Assembly (NCBI GenBank): GCA_963667605.2
Contig: CAXXUZ010000003.1
Location: 1,178,001-1,242,000 of the forward strand
From: JADLGL01 sp963667605
Lineage (GTDB): Bacteria; Pseudomonadota; Alphaproteobacteria; Rhizobiales; Kaistiaceae
Direction of reading: 5' to 3'
DNA: 64,000 bases
The notes below the pieces were generated by a model. It was not told the DNA's origin, did not search any database, and saw nothing but the letters and a program-made list of their open reading frames with translations. The position numbers and the translations under genes were made by a program. Below are positions 34,510 to 41,591 of the stretch, in pieces (position 1 is the stretch's first letter; every line of letters starts with the position of its first letter).

Positions 34510-35592
34510 ATGTTCGAGTTGCGTAGAGTTGGCGTGGCCGCGTTTTTCGGCCTCGTCCTGGTCACCATTCCAGCGAATGCGCAAGGGGGACGAGGAGCCG
34601 GCGAGCCCGCCGATCAATATCAGACGCTCTTGACCTCGATCCTTTCCGGAAACCAAACGATCATCGGACAGACGATCGCCTATCCCACGGCCAAGCCGCC
34701 GCATGTAACGGCCGCGATCGTTACCATCCCGCCCGGCGGTCAAACCGGCTGGCACATCCACGAGGTCCCGCTGTTCGCCTATATCCTCAAGGGCGAGATC
34801 ACGATCAACTGCGGCACCGAGGGCACGCGGCTTTATGTCGCCGGCGACGGGTTCCTCGAAGCGTTCGAATGGCCTCACAATGGCGTCAACACCGGCTCCG
34901 CGCCGGTCAGCATTATAGCGATCTATATCGGTGCCGAGGGCCTCGACAGTACCGTGATGGTCGAGGCACCGGGCGGATCGGCTCAGTTAGGAACCGCCGA
35001 ACACCATGTCGTCGCGATGGATCATTTCCGGTCGCCTCGCAAACCCCAATATCGCCTCGATTTCCGTACTGTTGCGGCCACGGATCCGTTCGGCATCACC
35101 AGCATCGAAGGCAACCAGACCGCACCCGATCTCCTCACCCTGGGGGCCTATGATCCGGATGGCGTCGCCGCGCTGAAACCGACCCTCGACCGCGATGACC
35201 CCGGCCGGCAGCAGGCTCTTTCCCGCACCCAGAGCCCGCGCCGCGCCTTCGTCAACCACCACCGCGCCACGGGTTTCAAGATGCCCGGAGATCCATTTCT
35301 TGCGCGCGGTTCCCGACTTGGTCTCGGCCAGAAACCAGGTGCAGCGTCCACCGGCGGACACGGCCGACAACGGGTTCATGCGGTGGCCACCGGCGATAAC
35401 CATAGTAGTGCCAGAAGCACTGGCGATGCGGCCGGCCTCGATCTTGGTCTGCATACCGCCGCGGGAGAGATCGGTTCCGGCGCTGCCCGCCATCGCCTCG
35501 ATCTCGGGCGTCACGCGCTCAACCAATTCGATGAACCGGGCGTCCGGATTGGCCTCCGGCTGGGCGGAGAAAAGACCGTCCACGTCCGATAG
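34510..35592 (+). CDS. Secreted cupin; C-terminal half runs antisense through proB
   Basis: An exported cupin. A signal peptide (VGVAAFFGLVLVTIPANAQ) is followed by a cupin barrel at about residues 60-150: TIPPGGQTGWHIHEVPLFAY (HxH...Glu motif 1), ILKGEITI and a second motif around EAFEWPHNGVNTG with its His. Up to about residue 160 it is a complete single-cupin protein. The frame then continues 606 bases antisense to proB, giving 360 residues; the tail (for example HVVAMDHFRSPRKPQYRLDF) has the low-complexity character of a shadow translation. Homologues I know of end near AEGLDSTVMVEAPG. A TAG in a neighbouring frame overlaps the proB stop region, so a small frame shift would end it normally. 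Metal-binding periplasmic enzyme or sensor; substrate unknown. Confidence 0.6.
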   Translation: MFELRRVGVAAFFGLVLVTIPANAQGGRGAGEPADQYQTLLTSILSGNQTIIGQTIAYPTAKPPHVTAAIVTIPPGGQTGWHIHEVPLFAYILKGEITINCGTEGTRLYVAGDGFLEAFEWPHNGVNTGSAPVSIIAIYIGAEGLDSTVMVEAPGGSAQLGTAEHHVVAMDHFRSPRKPQYRLDFRTVAATDPFGITSIEGNQTAPDLLTLGAYDPDGVAALKPTLDRDDPGRQQALSRTQSPRRAFVNHHRATGFKMPGDPFLARGSRLGLGQKPGAASTGGHGRQRVHAVATGDNHSSARSTGDAAGLDLGLHTAAGEIGSGAARHRLDLGRHALNQFDEPGVRIGLRLGGEKTVHVR

Positions 35593-36120
35593 CAAGACCA
35601 GCAAATCGGCGTTCATCATCGTCGCCACCCGGGCAGCGAGACGATCATTGTCGCCATAGCGAATCTCGGTCGTCGCCACCGTGTCGTTCTCATTGATCAC
35701 CGGCAAGCAACGCAATCGCAGCAAGGTGGCGATCGTCGCTCGCGCATTGAGATAGCGGCGCCGCTCCTCGGTATCGCCAAGCGTCAAGAGAATCTGACCG
35801 GCGGTCAGCCCGCGCTCGCCGAGAACTTCCGACCAGGCGCGCGCCAGCGCAATCTGCCCGACCGCAGCCGCGGCCTGACCCTCTTCGAGCTTCAGCGCCC
35901 GGCGACCCATCCCAAGCATGTTGCGGCCAAGCGCGATCGCCCCGGAGGAAACCACAAGCACGTCACGGCCACCACCGGCGAGGGCGACGAGATCATCGGC
36001 CAAGGCCCCAAGCCAGTCGCCATTGAGCCGACCGGTGTCGCCGTCAATCAACAGCGACGAGCCGATCTTGACGACGATGCGCCTGAAATCTTCCAGCTTG
36101 CGGATCGCGACCTCCGACAA
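34987..36120 (-). CDS. proB: Glutamate 5-kinase
   Basis: First step of proline synthesis, phosphorylating glutamate. 377 residues with a TTG start: amino-acid kinase domain (RRIVVKIGSSLLIDGDTGRL, VVSSGAIALGRNMLG, LPVINENDTVATTEIRYGDN, DLLVLLSDVDGLFSAQP, GGMQTKIEAGRIASASG) and a C-terminal PUA domain (about 275-355), the full-length bacterial form. The end RGRNSTEIEAILGFARRPEM followed by IHRDDMVF is canonical, so the protein is complete. It follows obgE by 68 bases, as usual in alphaproteobacteria, and its last third is overlapped by the opposing cupin frame. Confidence 0.95.
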   Translation of the reverse strand: MSEVAIRKLEDFRRIVVKIGSSLLIDGDTGRLNGDWLGALADDLVALAGGGRDVLVVSSGAIALGRNMLGMGRRALKLEEGQAAAAVGQIALARAWSEVLGERGLTAGQILLTLGDTEERRRYLNARATIATLLRLRCLPVINENDTVATTEIRYGDNDRLAARVATMMNADLLVLLSDVDGLFSAQPEANPDARFIELVERVTPEIEAMAGSAGTDLSRGGMQTKIEAGRIASASGTTMVIAGGHRMNPLSAVSAGGRCTWFLAETKSGTARKKWISGHLETRGAVVVDEGAARALGAGKSLLPAGVIAVEGRFQRGDAIRIIGPQGEEIGCGLVAFDAGDAERIRGRNSTEIEAILGFARRPEMIHRDDMVFGGS

Positions 36121-36188
36121 TGGGGCAATGAGTGCGTTGGGCGCGCAGCAGATACCCCGGCCAGAGGTCGGTCACAAGCCGATGCGTT

Positions 36189-37226
36189 TCACGGCCGCCA
36201 GGGCGTTGCCGGCGCATGGCGATCGGCCTCGGCCCGGCGGGTGGCGGCGGCGGCTTCGGCGACCGCGCGCAAAGCCTCAGTCACGCCGATGCCCGCGACC
36301 GCTGACACGATCAACGGACGGCGACCAGCCTCGGCCTCGATCGCCGCCATCTTCGCCGATTGCTCTTCCGTCGGCACGGCGTCGATCTTGGAAAGGACGA
36401 CGATCTCGTGCTTCTCGGCCAGCCCGTGCCCATACTGTGCCACTTCGGCCCTGACCGTCCGATAGTCCGCCGCCACGTCCTCGCCGGTGCCGTCGACCAG
36501 ATGAAGCATCACACCGCATCGCTCGATATGCCCGAGAAAACGATCGCCGATCCCGGCGCCTTCATGCGCTCCTTCGATCAAGCCCGGTATGTCGGCCAAG
36601 ACGATCTCCCGGCCGTCAATCTCGGCCACACCGAGATTGGGGTGCAGTGTAGTGAACGGATATTCGGCGATTTTCGGCCTGGCAGCAGTCACGGCGGCGA
36701 GGAACGTCGACTTGCCGGCATTGGGCAGTCCGATCAAGCCGGCATCGGCAATCAACTTCAGCCTGAGCCAGATCCAGCGTTCCTGGCCTTCCTGGCCACT
36801 ATTGGCACGTCGCGGAGCGCGGTTGGTTGATGTCGTGAAATGGAGATTGCCGAAGCCACCATTGCCGCCGCGGGCGAGCACAAAGCGCTCGCCGATTTCG
36901 GTGAGATCGGCGACCAGGGTCTCGCCGTCCTCCTCAAAGATCTGCGTGCCCATCGGGATCTTCAGGACCACACTCTCGCCCCCCGCACCGGTGCGGTTGC
37001 GGCCCATGCCATGGCCGCCTTTCTTCGCCCTGAAATGCTGCTGATAGCGATAATCGATCAGCGTGTTGAGACCGTCGGCCGCCACCGCGATGACATCGCC
37101 GCCGCGGCCACCATCCCCGCCATCAGGACCGCCAAATTCGATGAACTTCTCGCGCCGAAATGAAACCGCGCCAGCGCCGCCAGTGCCGGATCTGACAAGA
37201 ACCTTGGCCTGGTCAAGAAATTTCAT
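36189..37226 (-). CDS. obgE: Obg family GTPase CgtA/ObgE
   Basis: Essential GTPase of 50S assembly and stress response. 345 residues: glycine-rich Obg fold (1-158, FLDQAKVLVRSGTGGAGAVS, GGPDGGDGGRGGDVI, KKGGHGMGRNRTGAGGESV), then the G domain with G1 LIGLPNAGKST, G3 LADIPGLIEGAHEGAGIGD, G4 LSKIDAVP and G5 SAVAG. The C-terminal tail is short and basic, as in alphaproteobacteria lacking the OCT extension. It sits in rplU-rpmA-obgE-proB order, with a 114-base gap to rpmA that in some relatives holds a GNAT gene; none is seen here. Confidence 0.96.
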   Translation of the reverse strand: MKFLDQAKVLVRSGTGGAGAVSFRREKFIEFGGPDGGDGGRGGDVIAVAADGLNTLIDYRYQQHFRAKKGGHGMGRNRTGAGGESVVLKIPMGTQIFEEDGETLVADLTEIGERFVLARGGNGGFGNLHFTTSTNRAPRRANSGQEGQERWIWLRLKLIADAGLIGLPNAGKSTFLAAVTAARPKIAEYPFTTLHPNLGVAEIDGREIVLADIPGLIEGAHEGAGIGDRFLGHIERCGVMLHLVDGTGEDVAADYRTVRAEVAQYGHGLAEKHEIVVLSKIDAVPTEEQSAKMAAIEAEAGRRPLIVSAVAGIGVTEALRAVAEAAAATRRAEADRHAPATPWRP

Positions 37227-37340
37227 GGCGGCGGGCCCGCATCCGAACGATCCGGCGCGACGAACCGATCCAGCCCGCCGGCGCGGGCCTCCAGGACAAT
37301 CATAGGCTGCCGGGTTCTCGCCTTCGCCCAGACGAATTCG

Positions 37341-37607
37341 TTATTCGGCCGCCTGGCTCGGAACCACCGAGACATAGGTGCGTCCGCCGCCCTTGGTGCG
37401 GAACTGGACCTGACCGTCGACTGTGGCAAATATCGTGTGGTCACGGCCGAGCCCGACGCCGCTGCCAGGGTGCCATTTGGTACCCCGCTGGCGAATGATG
37501 ATGTTGCCGGCCGTCGCCTTCTGGCCGCCGAACAATTTCACGCCCAACCGCCGGCCTCGTGAATCGCGGCCATTCCTCGATGAACCGCCAGCTTTCTTAT
37601 GTGCCAT
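37341..37607 (-). CDS. rpmA: 50S ribosomal protein L27
   Basis: Ribosomal protein whose N-terminus reaches the peptidyl transferase centre. 88 residues: MAHKKAGGSSRNGRDSRGRR then LGVKLFGGQKATAGNIIIRQ, RGTKWHPGSGVGLGRDHTIF are canonical. There is no Firmicutes-style N-terminal extension. The start lies 11 bases inside the 3' end of rplU, an overlap that couples the two. Confidence 0.97.
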   Translation of the reverse strand: MAHKKAGGSSRNGRDSRGRRLGVKLFGGQKATAGNIIIRQRGTKWHPGSGVGLGRDHTIFATVDGQVQFRTKGGGRTYVSVVPSQAAE

Positions 37608-38295
37608 GGTCCGTCTCCTGCGCGTCGCCGCTCTTGGCGCCGGCCGCTAGGTTGTTGGCCTGCGTGATCCAATCGTCACGATCGATCCGTCCCTTGAAGT
37701 TAAGGAGTTCGTCGACCTTGGCAACATCTTCTGCCGAGAAGGCCGCTATCTGGTCGAGGCGGGTGATGCCGATGGCGTTGAGCTTGCCCTCCAAAACCGG
37801 TCCGACACCGGTGATCTTCTTCAAATCGTTCGGCTCGGCCGAGGGGCGGGCAAAGGAGGTCGCCGCGGCCGCCTGTTTCGACGGTGCCTTGGCGGCGCGC
37901 ACCGTGGGCTCTGCAGTGGCTTCCGCGTTCTTTGCCGCAGGCTTCGGATTGGCCGCCGCCTTTCTCGGCGACGCCTTCTTGCCGGCGGCGAGGATGTCGG
38001 TGATCCGAACCAATGTCATATGCTGGCGATGACCCCGACTGCGACGGGAATTCTTCCGCCGCCGTTTCTTGAACACGATGATCTTGTCGCCGCGCTTGTG
38101 CTCGATCACCTCGCCAGCAACCGAGGCGCCGTCGACCACCGGGCTGCCGAGCGTGACCCCCTCCGGACCGCCCAGCATCAACACCTGGTCGAAATCGATC
38201 GCGTCACCGACATCGCTGGTCACGCGGTCTATCGAAATGACGTCGGCGGCGGCGACGCGGTATTGTCGACCGCCGGCTTTTATGACTGCGAACAT
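37597..38295 (-). CDS. rplU: 50S ribosomal protein L21 with C-terminal helix-hairpin-helix domain
   Basis: The first 103 residues are a full L21 (FAVIKAGGRQYRVAAADVIS, VIEHKRGDKIIVFKKRRRKN, SRRSRGHRQHMTLVRITDI). After an Ala/Lys/Pro-rich linker (about 105-160) comes a helix-hairpin-helix unit, DLKKITGVGPVLEGKLNAIG, ITRLDQIAAFSAEDVAKVDE, with RIDRDDWITQANNLA. At 232 residues it is more than twice the E. coli protein. Similar tails occur in several Hyphomicrobiales L21 proteins and are related to a domain also found near NADH dehydrogenase subunits and PolX-like proteins. The tail could touch rRNA; its role is not known to me. Confidence 0.95.
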   Translation of the reverse strand: MFAVIKAGGRQYRVAAADVISIDRVTSDVGDAIDFDQVLMLGGPEGVTLGSPVVDGASVAGEVIEHKRGDKIIVFKKRRRKNSRRSRGHRQHMTLVRITDILAAGKKASPRKAAANPKPAAKNAEATAEPTVRAAKAPSKQAAAATSFARPSAEPNDLKKITGVGPVLEGKLNAIGITRLDQIAAFSAEDVAKVDELLNFKGRIDRDDWITQANNLAAGAKSGDAQETDHGT

Positions 38296-38349
38296 CGGTG
38301 CTCTCTCGCGTGTTCTGCACCGCCTCCAAGAGCGGGCTTCTTCAGTCGA

Positions 38350-38386
38350 TCAGACGAGAAATCGGGCCGCCAGCGACGCCGCCCGA
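38350..38386 (-). terminator. Possible terminator of the ccm operon
   Basis: Read on the minus strand, TCGGGC and GCCCGA form a 6-bp stem around 13 bases, followed by TTTCTCGTCT. It lies between the end of dsbE and the start of rplU, where ccm transcription should stop and rplU transcription begin. The U-tract is weak, so the call is tentative. Confidence 0.35.
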
Positions 38387-38431
38387 ATCGGCCCGCAATA
38401 TCGTGACCAGGACCGCCCCTGTCAAGCAGAC

Positions 38432-39070
38432 TCAGGCTCCCGGAACCTCCGCCAGCAACGCCTCGAGCTGAGGCATCACCTCCTCGAATAAGCGACGTTC
38501 GTCAATCGGCCCGATGATCTTGTGCCGGATGACGCCATTGCGATCGATCAGGAAGGTCTCCGGAACGCCATAAACACCCCAGTCGATCGACGCCCGTCCG
38601 CGCGGATCGATCCCGACCGCATCATATGGGTTGCCGAATTCGGCGAGGAACGCCAGCGCGTTCGCGGTACCGTCTCGCTGGTTAATGCCGACCACCCGGA
38701 AACGACCGTCTTCGGCCAACGCCTCGATGAATGGATGTTCCGCACGGCACGGCACACACCAAGAGCCCCAGACATTCACGACAGTCACCTCGCCGATGAG
38801 GTCAGCTGTACTGAAGCCTGGAACTGGGCCGTTGGAATTGGCGAGCCCCTCAAGCGGCGCCAAGTCGAAATCCGGAGCCAGTTGATCGATGAGGGTTGAG
38901 GGCAGCTCGGAGGGATCGTTGCCGCTCCTGAGTTGGTAGACGAAGACTGCTGCAATCGCCCCAAACACGATCAGCGGCGTCAGGCCGATCCATCGCCGTC
39001 GTCGCGGCTCGGCGCCGTTATCGGTGTTGCCGTTGCCCTGGCCGCCAAGGCGCCGCTCGGCTTCGTTCAA
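38432..39070 (-). CDS. ccmG: DsbE/CcmG-type thiol:disulfide interchange protein
   Basis: Periplasmic membrane-anchored thioredoxin that reduces apocytochrome c cysteines before haem attachment. 212 residues with a TTG start overlapping the ccmD stop (TTGA). Cytoplasmic basic arm, transmembrane helix (LTPLIVFGAIAAVFVY, about 30-46), then the thioredoxin fold with the active site WGSWCVPCRAEHP and the conserved YGVPETFLIDRNGVIRHK including the cis-Pro and the acidic residue typical of CcmG. Last gene of ccmABCD-ccmG. Confidence 0.93.
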   Translation of the reverse strand: MNEAERRLGGQGNGNTDNGAEPRRRRWIGLTPLIVFGAIAAVFVYQLRSGNDPSELPSTLIDQLAPDFDLAPLEGLANSNGPVPGFSTADLIGEVTVVNVWGSWCVPCRAEHPFIEALAEDGRFRVVGINQRDGTANALAFLAEFGNPYDAVGIDPRGRASIDWGVYGVPETFLIDRNGVIRHKIIGPIDERRLFEEVMPQLEALLAEVPGA

Positions 39071-39270
39071 GCCTTGCCCTCCTGATCGGCGACCGCTGCG
39101 CCGGACTTCTTCTTGTCCGATCGCCGCCGAATGCCGCGGGCTTCGAGCTCGCAGAGACGGGCCTGTACCCGGCGCCCCTGTGCCAGCGACCAGACCACTC
39201 CGCCACCGGCGACGGAGAAGGAGATTAGATAGCCGGCTATAATATAGCCGGCATGTTCACCCAGTCCCAT
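39067..39270 (-). CDS. ccmD: Haem exporter protein CcmD
   Basis: Small single-pass membrane protein that helps release holo-CcmE from CcmC/CcmAB. 67 residues: YIIAGYLISFSVAGGGVVW spans the membrane (about 9-28), followed by a basic cytoplasmic tail (LEARGIRRRSDKKK). Family members are poorly conserved, but position between ccmC (three bases away) and ccmG, size and topology leave little doubt. Confidence 0.9.
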   Translation of the reverse strand: MGLGEHAGYIIAGYLISFSVAGGGVVWSLAQGRRVQARLCELEARGIRRRSDKKKSGAAVADQEGKA

Positions 39271-39273
39271 GGC

Positions 39274-39999
39274 TCAGGCCTCCTGGCCGGCGGCGCCGAG
39301 TTGCATCGTCCGCAGTCGGCGCCCTAAAATCTCGGTGCGCATGCGTGTCAGCAACAGGCTGATGAAGAGGAAGGAATAGCCACCCAGCATAAGGAAGAGC
39401 GGGGTCAGGAAAGCATCGTCCGTCGAGCCGGAAAGAATGCCAGCTCCCTGGTGCAGCGAATTCCACCAATCGACCGAGTAGTGAATGATTACGAGAAGCG
39501 GTGCGCCAACGAGCGTCAGCACCGACACGACGCGCCCCGCCCGGCCGGGATCTTCCATCGTCCGCCAGACCACTATGAGGCCGAGATAAACGAGGAACAA
39601 GAGGAGGAACGACACCAGACGAGCTTCCCAAACCCAGAAAGTGCCCCAGGTCGGCTGGCCCCAAAGCATACCGGTGACGAGACCAAGAAACGTGAAAGCG
39701 GCGCCGATCGGCGCGGCGGCTTTCTGGGCAACGTCAGACAGCGGGTGCCGCCAGACCAGCGTGCCGACCGCGGCAGCCGCCATAAGCCCATAGGTCAGGA
39801 GTGCAAGCCAATCCGCCGGCACATGGACGTACATCAACCGAACTGTCTCGCCGACATTGGTAGCGGCGCCGGGGGATCCCGGAAATGCGTAGTAGAGACC
39901 GGCGACGACAAGGATGATTGTAGCACCCCAAAGCCAGGGCAAGACCCGCCCCGAGATGGTGAGGAAGCGAGTCGGATTGGCAAGCTGAATGAGGGCCAT
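39274..39999 (-). CDS. ccmC: Haem exporter CcmC
   Basis: Membrane protein that passes haem to CcmE. 241 residues with six predicted membrane segments. The two haem-ligand His lie in MYVHVPADW and HYSVDWWNSLHQGAG. The tryptophan-rich signature reads WGTFWVWEARLVS, where most family members have Asp and Thr (WxWDARLT); the Glu is a conservative but noticeable change in the haem-handling loop. It begins about 100 bases after ccmB, the widest gap in the operon. Confidence 0.93.
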   Translation of the reverse strand: MALIQLANPTRFLTISGRVLPWLWGATIILVVAGLYYAFPGSPGAATNVGETVRLMYVHVPADWLALLTYGLMAAAAVGTLVWRHPLSDVAQKAAAPIGAAFTFLGLVTGMLWGQPTWGTFWVWEARLVSFLLLFLVYLGLIVVWRTMEDPGRAGRVVSVLTLVGAPLLVIIHYSVDWWNSLHQGAGILSGSTDDAFLTPLFLMLGGYSFLFISLLLTRMRTEILGRRLRTMQLGAAGQEA

Positions 40000-40099
40000 A
40001 TTCGGTGCCTTCAGGCGAATGGCTGGTTTCGCGGCATCTATGCGCCGCGCGCCGGGGTGCGGTCAAATATTCCAACGGCCGCCGGATTTCAACTTGCCG

Positions 40100-40768
40100 T
40101 CATTCTTCCGCGGCCCTGATTGCCGCAGCGCCGGCGAAAGGCCCGATGACAAGGCTGAAAAGCGTGAAAGCGCACAGGAACAAGAAGGGCTGTCCGAAAC
40201 TGTCACGGTCGCTGACCCCGGCATTGGCAGCCGCTACTCCGAAGATTAGCACCGGGACCGTAAAAGGAAGGATCAACACCGCAATCAACATACCGCCGCG
40301 GCGAAGTGCAACCATCAACGCCGCGCCGATGGTGCCGATCAGGGTGAGGGCCGGGGTCCCGACCAGCAACGTCAGTGTGACAGTCCACAACGCCGCCGGC
40401 TGAAGGTTCAACAGCAGCGCCAACGCCGGTGCTGCGATCACCAGGGGGAGGCCGGTCGCCGCCCAGTGACCAATGGCCTTGGCGAGCACCATCGCTTCCA
40501 GCGACAAGCCCGACAGTACCAGATGATCAAGCGTGCCATCGTCGCGATCGTCCTGAAACAGGCGATCGAGACCCAGGAGCGTAGCCAGCAGCGCACCGAT
40601 CCAAAGGATCGCCGGCCCGATCCGTGCGAGAAGATCTAAGTCCGGGCCAACAGCGAACGGGATGACAACGAGCACCGACAGGAAGAATAGGACGCCGATC
40701 AGCGCCCCACCGCCAACCCGATAGGAAATCGCGATCGTCTGACCGGCGACGGCGAGAAACGCTGTCAA
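40100..40768 (-). CDS. ccmB: Haem exporter permease CcmB
   Basis: Integral membrane partner of the CcmA ATPase. 222 residues, six hydrophobic segments (LIGVLFFLSVLVVIPFAVG, LLATLLGLDRLF and so on). The LDRLFQDDRDDGTLDHLVLS stretch after the second helix is the CcmB signature. It starts at a TTG overlapping the ccmA stop (TTGA), so the two are translationally coupled. Confidence 0.94.
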   Translation of the reverse strand: MTAFLAVAGQTIAISYRVGGGALIGVLFFLSVLVVIPFAVGPDLDLLARIGPAILWIGALLATLLGLDRLFQDDRDDGTLDHLVLSGLSLEAMVLAKAIGHWAATGLPLVIAAPALALLLNLQPAALWTVTLTLLVGTPALTLIGTIGAALMVALRRGGMLIAVLILPFTVPVLIFGVAAANAGVSDRDSFGQPFLFLCAFTLFSLVIGPFAGAAAIRAAEE

Positions 40769-41367
40769 TTGCCGCTCCCCAGGCCCAGGCTCTGCGTCGA
40801 TGCGACCGGGAGCTCCAAATGCGTCGCAGCCAGGACCAAGCCGCCAAACCCGACATGCTCGGCGATGATCTCGCCGAGCTCCGCCTCGGATTGTGTGTCA
40901 AGCGCTGCGGTGGGCTCGTCCAGTAGCCAAATCGGCCGGCTGACCGCGAGGAGCCGCGTGATCGCGACGCGACGTTTTTGCCCGGCCGACAAATAGGCAG
41001 CTGGCAAATCGATCAGATGGCCGAGCCGAACCCGGTCCAGCGCTTCCGGCGGTTCCAGCCCGGTCGCGCCGGCCGTCCGGCGCCAGAACTCGACGTTCTC
41101 GCCGACCGACAGCGCCGATTTCAGCCCATCGCGATGGCCCAGATAGTGCATCGCGACGCCGCGCTCGCCGTCCGGCTCCGGATCGAGTTCCACCGCCCCA
41201 TCGCTGGCCGGCAGCAATCCGGCGACGATCCGAAGGAGGGTCGATTTGCCCGAGCCATTTGGACCGGTAATTGCGAGGAGATCGCCATCGCCAAGCGCGA
41301 AGGAAATGTCGTCGAAGATCAGTCGCCCACCGCGTTCGGACGCGAGCTTGGTAGCCGTCAGCCGCAT
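40765..41367 (-). CDS. ccmA: Haem exporter ATP-binding protein CcmA
   Basis: ABC ATPase of the CcmAB(CD) complex that drives release of holo-CcmE. 200 residues: Walker A GPNGSGKSTLLRIVAGL, signature YLSAGQKRRVAITRLL (LSAGQ, the CcmA variant), Walker B WLLDEPTAALD and the switch His in AATHLEL. I start at MRLTATKL, dropping a 20-codon upstream extension. First gene of ccmABCD-ccmG, divergent from aconitase over about 220 bases, a layout typical of Hyphomicrobiales. Confidence 0.94.
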   Translation of the reverse strand: MRLTATKLASERGGRLIFDDISFALGDGDLLAITGPNGSGKSTLLRIVAGLLPASDGAVELDPEPDGERGVAMHYLGHRDGLKSALSVGENVEFWRRTAGATGLEPPEALDRVRLGHLIDLPAAYLSAGQKRRVAITRLLAVSRPIWLLDEPTAALDTQSEAELGEIIAEHVGFGGLVLAATHLELPVASTQSLGLGSGN

Positions 41368-41591
41368 GGCGCGAAATCTGACCGGAGCCCGGGTCGGCCG
41401 GCGTGGACCGACGGGGTTGCGGCGCAAAGGTTGTGAGGCACAGGAAATCCTGTTCGTCTGGCCCTCGATAGCATATTTCCCTATAAGCCCGACAATCCGC
41501 CGAGACTGGTCATTCTGCCGCGAGGCACGACGAGGCGAGGCACGTTCGGTCTGGACAGCAGGCCGCCCTTTGACGTCGCTAAGGAGTGTTT

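Noticed and set aside
33991..34878. 295-codon minus-strand frame spanning the proA start and the cupin
   Set aside because: It overlaps both genes without homology and would require the proA N-terminus to be read in another frame.
37223..37444. 73-codon minus-strand frame between rpmA and obgE, possible GNAT remnant
   Set aside because: Some relatives have an acetyltransferase gene here, but this frame shows no GNAT motif and overlaps rpmA.
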